From contig OX243828.1 of assembly GCA_945859605.1 (NCBI GenBank), positions 26,813,149 through 26,877,148 of the forward strand: a DNA stretch of 64,000 nt, given 5' to 3'. The translations under genes were made by a program, and so were the position numbers. This DNA comes from Lumbricus rubellus (lineage: Eukaryota > Annelida > Clitellata > Crassiclitellata > Lumbricidae). The notes beneath the pieces are model-generated. The model searched no databases and was not told the origin of the DNA. It saw only the letters and a list, made by a program, of their open reading frames with translations. The number at the start of each line of letters is the position of its first letter. The stretch's first letter is position 1. Positions 44,775-56,710 of the stretch are shown here, piece by piece.

Positions 44775-45960
44775 CTTATAAAATGTATTGTGCATTAAAT
44801 GCTGAATGCATTTGTGCTTGGATAGTTTTTTTTCATTTTGTAGTTGCTGGACTGCAGGCCAGTTCCATGCATTAGGAATTGCAGCAAGTTTTTGCTTTAA
44901 AAAATGAAGTCAGTGTTTTTGTCAGCTGTTTTTGTAGGGTGCCCTTGTAATGGCATTGGCCATGTTATGGGTTACGGTGCCATATAAATTGTAATTAAAT
45001 GTTATTATTAATCAGACATGCATTTCTAGTCTGTTTATGTAGAATACGGTTTATTGTTGAAATGTATTGCTACCTGCACCCTTCAGATAAATTCGTAAAT
45101 TGACATGATATAAAATATCTGATTAGTAATAATAAAACATTTATTTAGCACATGCAAAACGATAGCACCAAACCAGAAATGTGCTAATGTGGTATTAAGT
45201 TTACTAAAAGAAGACATTTTAACAGCAGATGGAGTGATGACTCAAATGCAACAAAACTGACCTATGTTTACATTATCTGCTCGTATTCAGTATTCAGAAG
45301 TGTTAAAATTCAGTAATGCTAGCTAAAATTTGGTAGCTTATGGTTTTTTTATCCATCTTGCTGGTATTAAGTCATGTTTCCTAAGTTTTGACTTTCTGTT
45401 GAAATATGTCTGGTTTATTTTTAATGAATTCAATGATGTTTTTCAGACGATGCTGGTGACGGCCTTCCGTCCTTTTGGCCCCATCGTTGGTGTTGTCATA
45501 AAAGAGGGCAAGAAGCCGGGCATTAAATACGCGTAAGTATGATGTCACTGGTACACAAGATGTAAAATATGAACTGAGAATTGTGTTGACTGCTGTTTGT
45601 TGAATTGATCTAGTCATTATGATTGGACTTGTTGAATTGATCTAGTCATTATGATTGGACTTTCCACCTTTGGATTAGAATTCATTTATTCACTTCATTT
45701 ACTTGGCGATCTTTTTGAATATTAACTCTAGGCATTCCAAGCCAAGTCTCTGCAAAAACAAGTTTTAAAGTGTTGATTAAACGTACATGTGGCAATCCAG
45801 GCTAAAAGGTACCGCAGGTCCGTAGAAGCTTGCCAAGGTTTGTTTGCCTAACACTGATATTACAATATGCATGCCAACAATAATTGCTGGAATATAGACT
45901 GAGGATTGAACTTTAATCTTGCCTTATTTACATTAAATACTGTCCAGTGGCTTTCTACAA
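44775..45960. repeat. Segmental duplication, copy B
   Basis: Collinear with 36640-37890. It has the pre-insertion state at 44997 and an extra 32-bp tandem duplication at about 45598-45661 (TTGATCTAGTCATTATGATT repeated). Confidence 0.88.
45447..45532 (+). CDS. RRM-like half-domain exon, copy 3
   Basis: 86 bp, tttttcag acceptor and GCgtaagt donor. Encodes TMLVTAFRPFGPIVGVVIKE then GKKPGIKY. It joins in phase to the exon at 46509 to give the RNP1-like GIKYAFIKL. Confidence 0.68.
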
Positions 45961-46508
45961 GACATGCTGTCCAGTTCTGTAGCCAGGATTTTGTTTCAGG
46001 GGTGTTCTCGACTTTGAGCAAGTCGAAAATTAACTGAGTCAATACTATTACACTTTAAAGTTCCTCATGCATGCAGTCATCAGAGCGATCAGACAGAATA
46101 TGGCATTCACGCCTGTTTGTGGGTCCCTCTGTCTGGATCGATCCAGTACTGCAACATCATGATATTGCCTATTGTAAAATGCTACATATGAATAAGAGTC
46201 TCAATATTAAATCCTCTTAGTTCCTTTGTGTGTTAGAAAATGCATTATCTAATTTTCACATTACACCAATTTTGGAGGTGTTCAATCACACAAAACTTCT
46301 AGCTACGGCCTTTATGCTGTCATAATGAAAAAGCATTGGTGATAGCAAGTGTTTTTCAGTACTGAATCGCAACAATAAGAAAATTATTTAGTGGATTTTT
46401 TATGTTACTGTGGTAATGACAGTTTCATTGATTAAGGATCTCGCCCAATCAGTAAAGTTTTCTACTTTCTTCATATAATACGAGTGTTCTGTCTTTGGTT
46501 GTTTTTAG

Positions 46509-46614
46509 ATTTATAAAGTTACTGCTCCAGGAGTCCGTCGACCTTGTTCTTGTGGGCTTCGTGAAGGTCACATACGATATGTTCATAGGAAATTTCTCTC
46601 CATCAACAACTGAG
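46509..46614 (+). CDS. RRM junction exon (RNP1 end plus next RNP2)
   Basis: 106 bp between ttgtttttag and GAGgtgagt. The first base completes the Ala codon of the preceding exon; the frame then reads FIKLLLQESVDLVLVGF and VTYDMFIGNFSPSTTE. The second part is an RNP2-type strand (MFIGNFS) ending phase 0, ready to join another TxLxxAFxxFG exon. The spacer between the two RRM motifs is shorter than a normal RRM, so the domain is either degenerate or composite. Confidence 0.6.
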
Positions 46615-46848
46615 GTGAGTAGCATCTGCTTAGTGTTTACATTCCTTAGACATGCTAAGTGTCTTTTTAGATAAGTTTCTAAGTATAGCCTTTATCGCTT
46701 CATTAGCACAATGAGGTTCAAAATTTAGTGTTGAACGGTACAGAGAAGAAACAGTAAAGTGTAGCGATATTAATTGTTTTATTAAATGTTTTAGGTCCTG
46801 GTAATGAATTCCTTTATTGTGATGAGGTGGGAACTTTGAATTTCACAG

Positions 46849-46962
46849 GTATGCGAACATGGGCATAAACAGCATCGTGATTCATGAACTGGAGGAGAAA
46901 ATCATGGAAGACCATGGCCACACGGTTACCCAAAGGAGTGGCAAATAGTGTAATTAGCTTAG
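46849..46962 (+). CDS. Possible exon, copy B counterpart of 41717
   Basis: Bounded by tttcacag and AGgtaagt. The open frame YANMGINSIVIHELEEKIM ends in a stop before the donor. The frame compatible with the helix exon at 47145 contains stops upstream of ATG at about 46882. Its status is therefore unclear, either a terminal exon or a broken one. Confidence 0.35.
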
Positions 46963-47144
46963 GTAAGTTTTAAGATGTAATGATCTTATAAAAATAATGT
47001 AGATGAATTGAAATCAGTATATGTTTAAAAGAAATTGGAGAATAAGATAACGTACATTTGCACTAGTTTGGACTGAGTTTGCTTATTGGCTTGTGGAAAT
47101 GTCTGATGTGTAACCTAGGTATTTATTTAGTGCATTTGTTTCAG

Positions 47145-47299
47145 CAATCAAGCAAAGAACTGAACAGGAAGCGGCACAGCAGCTTGTGCGAGATGTGCTG
47201 ACGTCTGCCATCGAGGAGTTTAGCAATACCAATAAAAGAAGCATCAGTGCAGTGCATGCTGAAGAATTTTTCCCAAGACTTTTTGGCTCTGTGAACTGA
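47145..47299 (+). CDS. Terminal amphipathic-helix exon, copy B
   Basis: After tgtttcag encodes EQEAAQQLVRDVLTSAIEEF followed by SNTNK and a longer tail to a stop at 47299. Relative to copies A1 and C2 the frame at the junction differs (it needs phase 1 instead of phase 2), from a 1-bp change near the start. Confidence 0.48.
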
Positions 47300-48060
47300 A
47301 ACTGTCACTAGAATAACTGTAACTGACTAACTGTAATAGAAACTGAAAAACAAAAACTGTATAACTGAATGATTGCAAAGCTATAATTATAGTGTGAAAC
47401 ATTAGTATCCTAGTGTTTTCCATGCTTTGCTTTTTGAATTGTCGGTCAATCTTATAATAATAACAATAATAATAATAATAATGTTTAACTAACAGCGCAT
47501 GTAAGGTGTATTTCAATATGTGAAGAATTGAAGGTGGTTAGAAATCACGCAATAATAATATTACAAGTAATAATAATAACAGTATTTGTATAGCACCGTA
47601 GCTAAGCCGAGGCCAAAGGAAAGGTCGCTGTACATGAGTTAAAAAGTTAATGTAAGTAAATCTGGCTTTAAGTTCTGTGATTGTTTAAAGTGCTTTTATT
47701 ACTCAGCTTATTGTGTTTGATGTTGCAATACGACAATGCTGTTGCTTGGAGACATCTAAAGAACATATTTATGGTTGGAATATTATAGTTTAGACTTTTC
47801 CTTGGTTTCCAGATTTATTCATCTTATTAAAACATTTGAGCAAGTTTTTTGTGAAAAAGAGAAGGCAAACTGGTCGAAGCTTGGAATTTTTGAGTTAAAA
47901 AATAGTATATATAAGCTATGACTGTAATGTTTATATACAGGTCACTGTGTTGTGTTTAGAAATGATTTTTAAAATTGTACTTAAGTGCAAGAACACAAGT
48001 GCCATTTAATAATTTAAATTTTTTCAATTTAATGTATCTCAGTACAGACACATGTTGGTT
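47300..48060. repeat. 3' flank duplicated in three copies
   Basis: The stretch containing 'ccgtagctaagccgaggcca' (47596) also occurs at 42510 and about 51770, with flanking (TAA)n and 'accagcgcatgtaaggtg' sequences. This shows the helix-exon blocks were copied with more than 500 bp of downstream DNA. Confidence 0.85.
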
Positions 48061-48453
48061 GATACAAATTTGTTAGCGTATCAATCTGTCTGCTAGCATG
48101 CACCGTGTGTGTGTGGCAACTGCACATAGTTGCAGTTGAAATTGAACATTTCACAAAATTGATGTCCCATTTCATTGTTTGCTATACTGACAGTAAATGT
48201 TTTCTTAAATTGTGTAGTGTTTAAAAAGCTTTGTATCAAATGAACTGATAAACTAATTAGTATATCAATATAGGTAGGAGTTAAGCTAGACAATTAAACT
48301 GGCGTATTTTACATAAATAATCATTCAATGTGGCTTTAATAATGCATATAATATGAGAAGCATGACACTATACACAAACTACATCTTAGACTAGATGATA
48401 AAGGAATTTGATGTTCTTAGTATAGATCCGTACTGTATGGTAGTAAGCACATA

Positions 48454-49348
48454 TATGTGACCAGTTTTCACAAAAGCGGTCGGAAAGTACCATATTAAAT
48501 TTTTTCACTTTTTAGCAATTTCCTGTACATGATTCATTTTCCTTTCCAAAACTGTTTGCGGTTTTTCTATATCTAAAATATAACCAGGGTTCTAGAATTT
48601 TAAATCCGATGGTATAGATAAACTGCTAGTTGAGAAAATTGCGTGCGAAGTATATCGATATAATTATTGACATTCTCCTATGAAACGGCTATTTCTACTG
48701 GACCTATTTAAATACAATTTAGCCGCCGCGTAGCTTCGACAATTGCCTAAATACTCTACAGATTTACAAAATATTCTCCATTTCGAAGATTAAGTTATTT
48801 AGGTGAAAAGCGAAGAAAATAAACGATTTATCCCGTTACACCAGGCGAGGCCATGCGACCTTTAATCGTTCAGCCAACCACGGCTCAAGATTTGGTCACG
48901 TGTCTGTTTTATAGCGCTATTTTAAGTTTCTGTGAGTTAGTCGGTCTATTTCGGGCCGCTCTCAGGGCGTACTAAATAGAAATCGGTCATGTTTCATTAA
49001 TAGAACAGAAAAATGGGATTTCCTTTTTCAAAACGAGACCAATCACGTTTTTCGATTCGACCTACAACTTATTTTAATATCGCAACAAAATGTAGCTAAT
49101 TTTGACTTAAATTCTGACTTTCGATCTCGATAAGCAGATTTAGGGCTCTTAGTAAAAATTAATTTTTACACATTTAGATATGTCTAAACAAGCATTTTAT
49201 ACGTCATTTCTATTGAATATATATTTTTAAACTTGTTTTTGCGTTCATGTCAATTACGGCCGATTTAATGTTTTCCATGGTTTTTCGTCATTTTCTACCT
49301 GATGACATTTGGTACCTTCCGACTGATTTCAAAAAGACGGATCACATA
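48454..49348. mobile_element. ~0.9-kb TIR element with TA duplication
   Basis: Ends TATGTGACC...GGTCGGAAAGTACCA and, read inward from the right, TATGTGATCC...AGTCGGAAGGTACCA, flanked by TA. The left ~180 bp recurs at 59418-59600 ('agcaatttcctgta', 'ccaaaactgtttgcgg'). No coding capacity. Confidence 0.75.
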
Positions 49349-49439
49349 TAAGGAGTAAGCAGCTGTGAAAACCTTGCTATTGCTAAGAGAAATAACCTAT
49401 ACCATGATATTTATTTGAAGCAATACCATTATATTTAAA

Positions 49440-49518
49440 CCTTTGAACCCGGAGCTCCCATAATGCTATGGATAACGGGCCGGAAAACCGGACATCCGGG
49501 TTCAAAGGGTTAACAAAA
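49440..49518. mobile_element. Short palindromic repeat with CCTTTGAACCCGG ends
   Basis: CCTTTGAACCCGGA and TCCGGGTTCAAAGG are inverted around 45 bp and end at TTAA on the right side (49511). It resembles the TTAA MITEs, but the left TTAA is degraded (TTTAAA). Confidence 0.5.
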
Positions 49519-50351
49519 GCTGGCATTAGCTTGATTTCTCGTGTAAGGTTGATGGGTGGGGCACCATATCTCTATCTGCAAAAAGAAGCCATCATATGGT
49601 TAGCATGGGTGTTACTGGGGTAACTTAAATATAACTATTGTCATATTTTGCACTTTAGAAGTTGTTGGGTTATTACTGAATACGTGTAACAAAGGTGGCA
49701 GGATTCTAATTTGTTTTTTGTGGTCGTTACAATCTGTTGTTTTGTGTGTTTCTTAGTAACTCTTTTGGAGAGGTTTTTTTATCAGCAATCATGAAACTAT
49801 TGGTTTAGATTTTTAAATTATGATCAAATATTATCCACAGAGATGCCAGACTACAGACGTTCAGAAGCAGGTTGATAGTTATGATGACGATAAAAAAAAA
49901 TTTGAATGCCCTTCTGCAACCTGTAAGCCTGCGTGTGCACTAACTTGCGATAATCGACCACTGAACATCGCAGTCACTAGCGCAAGCTAGGCGGCCGAAG
50001 AGGATGAGGACAACGTGGTTCCAATGTTCGCTCAATCTTCTCCCACGCTGCTGACCTCAAAAAGATCATCTGCCTAGATTACTCTTCCAAGCGAAAACTC
50101 AAGATGCAACCAACGATATTGAGATGCTTCGTCTTAACACACCGTCACATTAAGTACTGTTGAAACGGACATCTCCAGAACTGAGCCTTTTTGTGGTGGG
50201 TTTGAACCTGCATTTGTGATGCTTTAATGTCTGTGTTGGCCAGAGAAATGGAAGAATTTGTAATTATAGCATCTGTGGTGTTGGTGTTGACTGCTCAGTG
50301 CATCAAGCAATGGCACCCCCAAAATCAAGCTTTATCGAGTTCTATACAAAG

Positions 50352-50796
50352 ATCAGTCCCTATGGCAGAGATACAGCCTATGAAGAATGTGGTTTTAAAT
50401 TTAAGGTAAGTCTTACGTGGGCTTATAAATACATGTAACTGAGTTGACATAAGTCTGAGTTTCCAAAGAATTGGAACAATTACTGGATTGAGATAAAGTG
50501 CGTTTTCACTGTACTAACTCTGGTTTGGACTTAGTTCACTTTATGACCTGTGAAAATCTTATGTGTAGCTAGGCATTTATTTTTTGCACTTTTATCTGTA
50601 TTGTTTCAGCGATGAAGTGGAAGTAGCAGCCAAGCTGATTAGCGAAGTGATGAAGGTTGCCATTGAGGAATTCCAGAGCTTAGAAAAGGACAGAAAGAAA
50701 CCCGCGTGCAGATCAGAAAAAGATCATCTGCCTAAATTTCAAGCGAAAACTCAAGACGTGACCAACGATATCGAGATGCTTGTTCTCGACCGTTGA
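50352..50796 (+). CDS. Exon pair with amphipathic helix, copy C1
   Basis: A 54-bp counterpart of the 41717 exon (50352-50405, donor AGgtaagt) is followed by a helix exon at 50610-50796 after ttgtttcag. The helix exon reads DEVEVAAKLISEVMKVAIEE then FQSLEKDRKK and continues to a stop after 62 codons, the longest tail of the five copies. A 2-bp deletion in the short exon shifts its ancestral frame, but another frame (MAEIQPMKNVVLNL) remains open and matches the helix phase. Confidence 0.5.
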
Positions 50797-50986
50797 AACG
50801 GACATCTCCAAAGCTGAGCCTTCTTGTGGTGGGTTTGAACCTGCATTTGTGATGATGCTTTAATGTCTGTGTTGGCCAGAGAAATGGAAGTATTTGTAAT
50901 TATAGCATCTGTTGTGTTGGTGTTGACTGCTCAGTGCATCAAGCAATGGCACCTCAAAAATAAGCATTATTTAGTTCAATATCTAG

Positions 50987-51358
50987 ATCAGTTCATATAG
51001 CAGAGATACAGCCCATGGAGAAAGAGTGGTTTTAAGTTTAAGGAAAGTTTTAAGATGTAATGATCTTATAAAAATAATGTGGCTGAATTGAAACAAGCCT
51101 ATGTTTGAAAGAAATTGGAGAATAAGATAACGTACATGTGCACTAGTTTGGACTGAGTTTGTTTATGACTTGTAGAAATATCTTATGTGTAACTACGCAT
51201 TTATTTAGTGCATTTTTCATCTGTATTGTTTCAGCAATCAACCACAAGCTGAACGGGAAGCGGCACAGCAGCTTGTGCGAGATGTGCTGACGTCTGCCAT
51301 CGAGGAGTTTAACAATACTAATAAAAAAGAAGCATCAGTGAAACTGGAGCTGTTTTGA
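50987..51358 (+). pseudogene. Exon pair with amphipathic helix, copy C2, donor lost
   Basis: The short exon (50987-51042) keeps the ISPYGRDTAYGERVVLSL-like frame as ISSYSRDTAHGERVVLSL, but its donor reads AGgaaagt instead of AGgtaagt. The helix exon (51235-51358) is intact: EREAAQQLVRDVLTSAIEEF, NNTNKKEASVKLELF, stop. Confidence 0.5.
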
Positions 51359-51799
51359 ACTACAGGATAGTGTGTGCTGGAGCTGTTTTGAGCTACAGGA
51401 TAGTGTGTGATGAAGAAATTTTTTTCAAAGACTTTTTGGCTCTGTGAACTGAAACTGTCACTGGAATAGCAAAATAAATGGGCAGTTGACTGAATAAAAC
51501 TGAAAATGTGAATATAATGGAAACTGAAAAATAAATAATGTATAACTGAATGATTGCAAAGTGATAATTTTAGTGTGAAACATTAGTATCCTAGTGTTTT
51601 CCATACTTTGCTTTTCCAAGTGTCGGCCAATCTTATAATAATAATAATGTTTAACTACCAGCGCACGCAAGGTGTATTTCAATATGTAAAGAAATGAAGG
51701 TGGTTAGAAACAATAGGCATAATAATATTACAAGTAGGCCTAATAATAATAACAGTATATGTAAGGTACCGTAGCTAAGCCGAGGCCAAAGGAAAGGTT

Positions 51800-53535
51800 G
51801 CTGAATAAGCAGGTGCATAATGCTTGGCTTTTCAGTGGGGCATCAAAAGTTTTGGAGTTTATGTCCACTATTATGACGCCTGTAAGCAAGTAAGTCCATG
51901 CACAATTGTCAGAGCCAGGGACGCTTCCTTGAAAACCTGTTGGATTTATATTACGACCTCTTCTACTATCAATTCCATGTGCCCACCAGATGAGTAATTA
52001 GGGGCTTTTAGATCTGACTACCAAATCCTGATTAATCTTGTGGAGACTGCTTCCACTCGGTCGTAGATTTTGCCGTGATGATTATGGATCCTACAAATGA
52101 GACTTCTACTTTGCTTTACACTATCATAAATGCACAGCAAACATGGATAACTTTACTAATTTAAACATCCCCATATCAGAGATAGTCTTTTGGGAAGTCC
52201 ATGAATATGATCATTATTGCTATTTATGAGCCGGCTAAGATTTTGAATCCGGCAATTAGTATGGGGGAAGAGAGGCTGACCACTACATTGCAAATTGTTA
52301 AGTATATATTGACTTGAGATCTTTTAGGTTGACAGCCCCAAGTTATAGTGAGAACTATGGTCAAGATTAAAGATGCTTCAAATCGATAAAGAACAGAATT
52401 TAAGGTTTAGCAAAAGAAAATGGTATATGAGGACAATTAGTAATACATATATATGATTAAGTTATGAATAAATACTTTTGGGTACATATTCTGGTGTTTA
52501 ACTTTGCAATATAATCTTGTTAGGATTCTTATAATCGCTAGCCAATTGTTCACGTGGACAGGGCGAAGGACACTGTATCTGAGATTAGTTCTGCTATTTA
52601 ATATGTGGAGTTATTTATTAGAATGAAGCCGACGGGAATTCTGAGTGTGTGCTCGAAGGGTTAAAGCAATAACTGTCATTAAGTGGAACAGGAGCATTGA
52701 TAATAGTTATGAACAATTAAATTTCTAACATTTGTTTATTGCAAGAAATGTTAGTATCTCTGTATTGTGATATTAAGACTATAAGACTTCCGAGACCAAT
52801 GCTAGCCCACAAGCTCCAAAGGTCACCAAGACCACACTAATGCTAGTACAAATAGCATCAACTAGGGGATAATTCATTCAAGAGGGAGAGTCGATTTCAA
52901 GAAGTGTGATTGAATGAACAGGAGATTAAAAATAGATACCACAGCATGATTAATAGTAGGTTTATGATAGAATTATACGTAGAATTGAGACAAACCTCTA
53001 TCTTCGATTTACAAGATCGATGCTTTGTAAGTTTTCAATTTGTGTTTTTTTAGTTTAAACTACCATCTGTGCATAATATTAAATATAATAATTAGCATGA
53101 AAGCTAAAAAGTATTTAAATTGACTCTGAGTTGCGTTTTTCACCATATATGCTCTGTTTAGAAGAGTTTCCATATTGTAAGCTACAAGAACATGCTTATA
53201 GCTCTATCCAAACTTAGATTTATATGTTGCTATTCTGAGCATAGAGGATATTGAGGTAGTTTATTGGTTCTGACAATGATATATAGATATGGAAGGCCTT
53301 GTTTGAAAGTTTTTCTATGGCTCGGGCTCCCTGGATTTCTATTCATTACTGATCACTGCGATAAATTAATTTTAAGAAGTTGCAAGATATAGATCGGAAG
53401 TTTTATTGTAAATTGAGATGAAAGTGGGACTAAAAATTATATTTTTCACAAAGTAATTAAATTGTAATTACTGTACAATGAACATGTACCCTAGCTTGCT
53501 GGTTTGCTGTGCTAGGGGCCCTGGGTTGTACCAAT
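51800..53535. other. AT-rich stretch, nothing recognised
   Basis: No exon, LINE or MITE recognised. The texture (many short stops, A/T-biased) is loosely mitochondrial-like, but no mitochondrial gene could be read. Confidence 0.35.
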
Positions 53536-53549
53536 TCACTGTTGTGACC

Positions 53550-53564
53550 CCAATATATATATAT

Positions 53565-53599
<35 letters not shown>

Positions 53600-53625
53600 C
53601 ACATACATATATATATACATACAAT
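53550..53625. repeat. (TA)n microsatellite
   Basis: Long TATATA runs with interspersed ACATACATA. Confidence 0.95.
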
Positions 53626-53966
53626 CATACATACATGAAAATGCTCAGTTTAAAAATCAGGATTTTAACCATCCACTGAGACAGTCCCTCAACATAAACT
53701 CATTCTTCACCTCAATGCATTTGTGCTACACACAAATGCGAGAAATATATGAATAAACTTATTTTAACATTTGAGCATGAATTTGCTTAGTTGCAAACAT
53801 AGACTTCAAGTGCGCTTGTAAGATCTTAAAATACTAGAACGAATCTTGTAACGATCCGTACTTAAAATAGCTTCCATAGCAGCTTACATAGGGATTTCAA
53901 GCATATCATATTATAAAGTGATCAAAAATCAGAGCACTATGAACATTAAGCAGAATATTGTATTAA

Positions 53967-55055
53967 CCTTTACCCGTCCGTAGGCCGCTCTGAGCGGACA
54001 AATAAAAAACCGCTTCCAGTCCAGTGTCCGGTATGAGCGGACATTAGTTTGGCAAGGCCTTAGGAGCTCCTATGTCCGGTAGAAGCGGCCAAAAACCGAT
54101 CAATAACATCGTGGGCTATTACATTTAGTAAGTTCATGTGTCTAGGCTGCGGCTCCCGCCATAAGTATGTGACCAGTCATGCGTAACAGACAGGGTTTAC
54201 CAGTTGAACTGAAACAGAAGATAAAGATGAAAGCGGGCGAGGTTCTGGCATTTCAGAGATACAACAACACAACGGTTCCAGTGTGGCAAGACAAGCGTCC
54301 AGTGTTGATGCTTAGCACGTTCCATGGCTCAGCAGTGCAGCCTGTGCAGCGTCATAGTAGAGCTGGTGTTGTGCAGGTCCAGAAGCCAACGGTCATTGTC
54401 GACTACACCGCGAAGATGGGTGCTGTGGACCGCGCCGATCACCTCTGTTCCAGCTATAATTTCAATAGAAGATCTGTCAAGTGGTGGAGAAAGTCTTTCT
54501 TCTGGCTGTTGGAGGTGGCGTGCGTCAACAGCTTCATACTGTATAACATAAACAGGCAGCAGCAGAACGTCGCTGCAGTGTCGCACATCACCTTTCGCCG
54601 AAAGATGATTGAGCAGCTTGTCGGCAACGTACGTGCAACCGAACTTCGTCGTGGACGGCCCAGTTCGACTGACAAGATCACACAGCTCAATGGCAAGCTG
54701 CACATCATAGCCCACATGGATAAGGATAAGGACTGCGCGGTGTGCAGCGACAGGAAGACACCTGGGTGTCGCAGACATACTAACTTTCACTGCAAGACAT
54801 GTCCCCGTCAACTGGGCCTTCACCCGGACACCTGTTTCGAACGGTATCACACCCAAGTACAATTCAAGTAGGATGAAGTTGGAAATTTCAATTGACAACC
54901 TCAACATTATCATATGCATGATAATGTATAAACACTTTGAATAGTGTTATATGGTGAAGAAAAATGTTAAAGTGATTATGTTGTACCAAATATTTAATGC
55001 AATTTTATTCGGATCTGGAGGGGCTGGCGCAAAAAATAATTCGGATGGATAAAGG
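53967..55055 (+). mobile_element. piggyBac element, internal-deletion derivative
   Basis: TTAA at 53963-53966 and 55056-55059. Terminal repeats are CCTTTACCCGTCCG (left) and CCTTTATCCATCCG (right, read inward). It contains only the 3' part of the transposase gene (54179-54871). Degenerate copies of GCGGACA lie near the left end. Confidence 0.92.
54179..54871 (+). pseudogene. PiggyBac transposase, C-terminal part
   Basis: The 230-codon open frame starts at an internal Met. It contains NRQGLPVELKQKIKMKAGEV, WQDKRPVLMLSTFHG, then the diagnostic KPTVIVDYTAKMGAVDRAD and SVKWWRKSFFWLLEVACVNS. It ends in a Cys/His-rich zinc-finger tail (CAVCSDRKTPGCRRHTNFHC, CKTC, CFERYH). The Asp in VDRAD is part of the family's catalytic set; the two upstream Asp-containing regions are missing. 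By family length (about 550-600 residues) around 60% is deleted, so it cannot act alone. The reading frame is otherwise intact, suggesting recent activity supplied in trans. The closest named relatives are PGBD4-like proteins. Confidence 0.9.
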
Positions 55056-55257
55056 TTAAAACATTTATAAAGCATCTCTAATAGGATGTACCATTCAGAA
55101 GCGCTTTTAAATTTGCAAGGCTATGAGATCAGAACTAGGTTTTACATGATAGCACTATTGCAACGCTTTACATTTAAGAGGTCTTAAAATAATTGAACTT
55201 TTAGAAAAAAACACTCATCAGGAAAAGATTAACTTTGAGAAAAGAAGCTGGACAAAA

Positions 55258-55365
55258 TAGCTAAACCTTTCAATAATACTCTGGCCTAAAAACAGCTGAA
55301 CCTTTCAATAATACTCTGGTCAAAAAACAGCTGAACCTTTCAATAATACTCTGGTCAAAAACAAT
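55258..55365. repeat. 35-bp tandem repeat, three copies
   Basis: AACCTTTCAATAATACTCTGG begins at 55264, 55299 and 55334. Related but weaker units continue to about 55540. Confidence 0.85.
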
Positions 55366-55639
55366 TTGACTTAGAGAAAATACATTGATGTTCACAGCTA
55401 CAGTTTACATGTACATTATTAAAGAACAACCAGGTGCATAAACAATTCAACTTTCAGAAAAAAACATGCTGATAGATTAACTTTTGGAAAGATAGTGGAC
55501 AAAAACACCTGAACCTTGAGAAACTACTCTGCAAAGAAACTGCTAAGAGAAAATACACTGATCTACGCATTGCTCAAGATTTATAAACGGTAATCGCTTC
55601 ACTGGTAGCTTGAAAATGCACACTGCTGTCACAAGGTGA

Positions 55640-56710
55640 GCACTCAAACATATATATTAGCTCACAGGAAAGGACTCACCTCAATCAAGGCACTTCCCCA
55701 ATTGCAAGCCAATCCACCAAATCCGTCGCTTCCGAGTAACAGAAGTCGCAAGTTGAGCAGACTTTGGTGCATTTGTCTCTTTGATGACTCAGACGTCACA
55801 AGTAGGGCAGACTTTCTTTCAGTCGGCGTGGTGGAGCAGATGTCGACATCCTGGACTTTAAGTTCTGTGCATTCATCTCTTTGAGGAAGCAGCTAGTCTG
55901 GCCTTTCTCCGCAATTGGTCTTTTGGAATCGCCATTCAGCCAACCACAACTGTCCACAGGCTTACTGCTTGAAAAACTGATCACCAAGGAACTTCTTGTT
56001 AAGATTCCACGAAACATCCATCATTTTGCCACATCAGGGCAAGTTGGAGCCCAGTTCTCACCTTCAAAATATTTCCAAGGCCGTTTTCCGATACAATGCT
56101 GCTCCAAATGGCATTTCCAGGGGAAGTTTAAGTCTTTCCTGTTGGCGGATATGACGGGCAGCTTTGCCATCTGTTTCTGGCGAAGATTTTTTTGATTAAC
56201 GTGTCATCTGAGTTAGATAGACCTGGGAAGCTTTCTTTATCCCTCATCAATGTTCACGTGCCTGAAGAATGAAGTTGCTGATGTAGCTGTGATATTCTGG
56301 ACAGAATCAGTCGGATATGTCTTGCTGCTTCCGGTCCTCTTGACCCTGACCAGGACTGAAGACTACAATAGCTGCTCCACAACATCTCCAACTGAAACGG
56401 TGACTGGCTGCCCTCTTTGGTTTACCAGAAGCACACTCCTCTCTGACCCATCAGGCCGCAGAAATCTCGACCATGGTTGCAACTCTGCAAGATTCAGAGA
56501 TGCGTTGATGTCCATTGTCCAATAATTTGCTTCCAGTCATTATCTCACCTTTTCTCGGTTGATCTGCTGCTCACACCTGAACGAAATCCCCAGTGCACGG
56601 TTCAAGCATTCAGAACCGAACTGGGATCAAAGGAGGTCCACTCAGAGCCATCCTTGTTGTCGGATTATGGCAATAGTTCCAGTTATCTGTCCACAATGAG
56701 GAAGTCCTCG
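55640..56710 (-). other. Unresolved, possibly decayed coding region
   Basis: Higher-complexity DNA than its surroundings, with minus-strand frames such as KVQDVDICSTTPTERKSALL ending at a GAGgtgagt-like junction near 55677, and KCHLEQHCIGKRPWKYFEGE at about 56070. Frames are interrupted and no domain is recognised. Given the Fn3-like and Ig-like fragments upstream on the same strand, these may be further exons of the same decayed gene, but nothing shows this directly. Confidence 0.25.

Noticed and set aside
51830..53480. Possible nuclear copy of mitochondrial DNA
   Set aside because: The texture and one stem-loop-like segment near 53000 (TCGATTTACAAGATCGA) suggested a tRNA-Thr, but no mitochondrial protein could be read in any frame, so it is not claimed.
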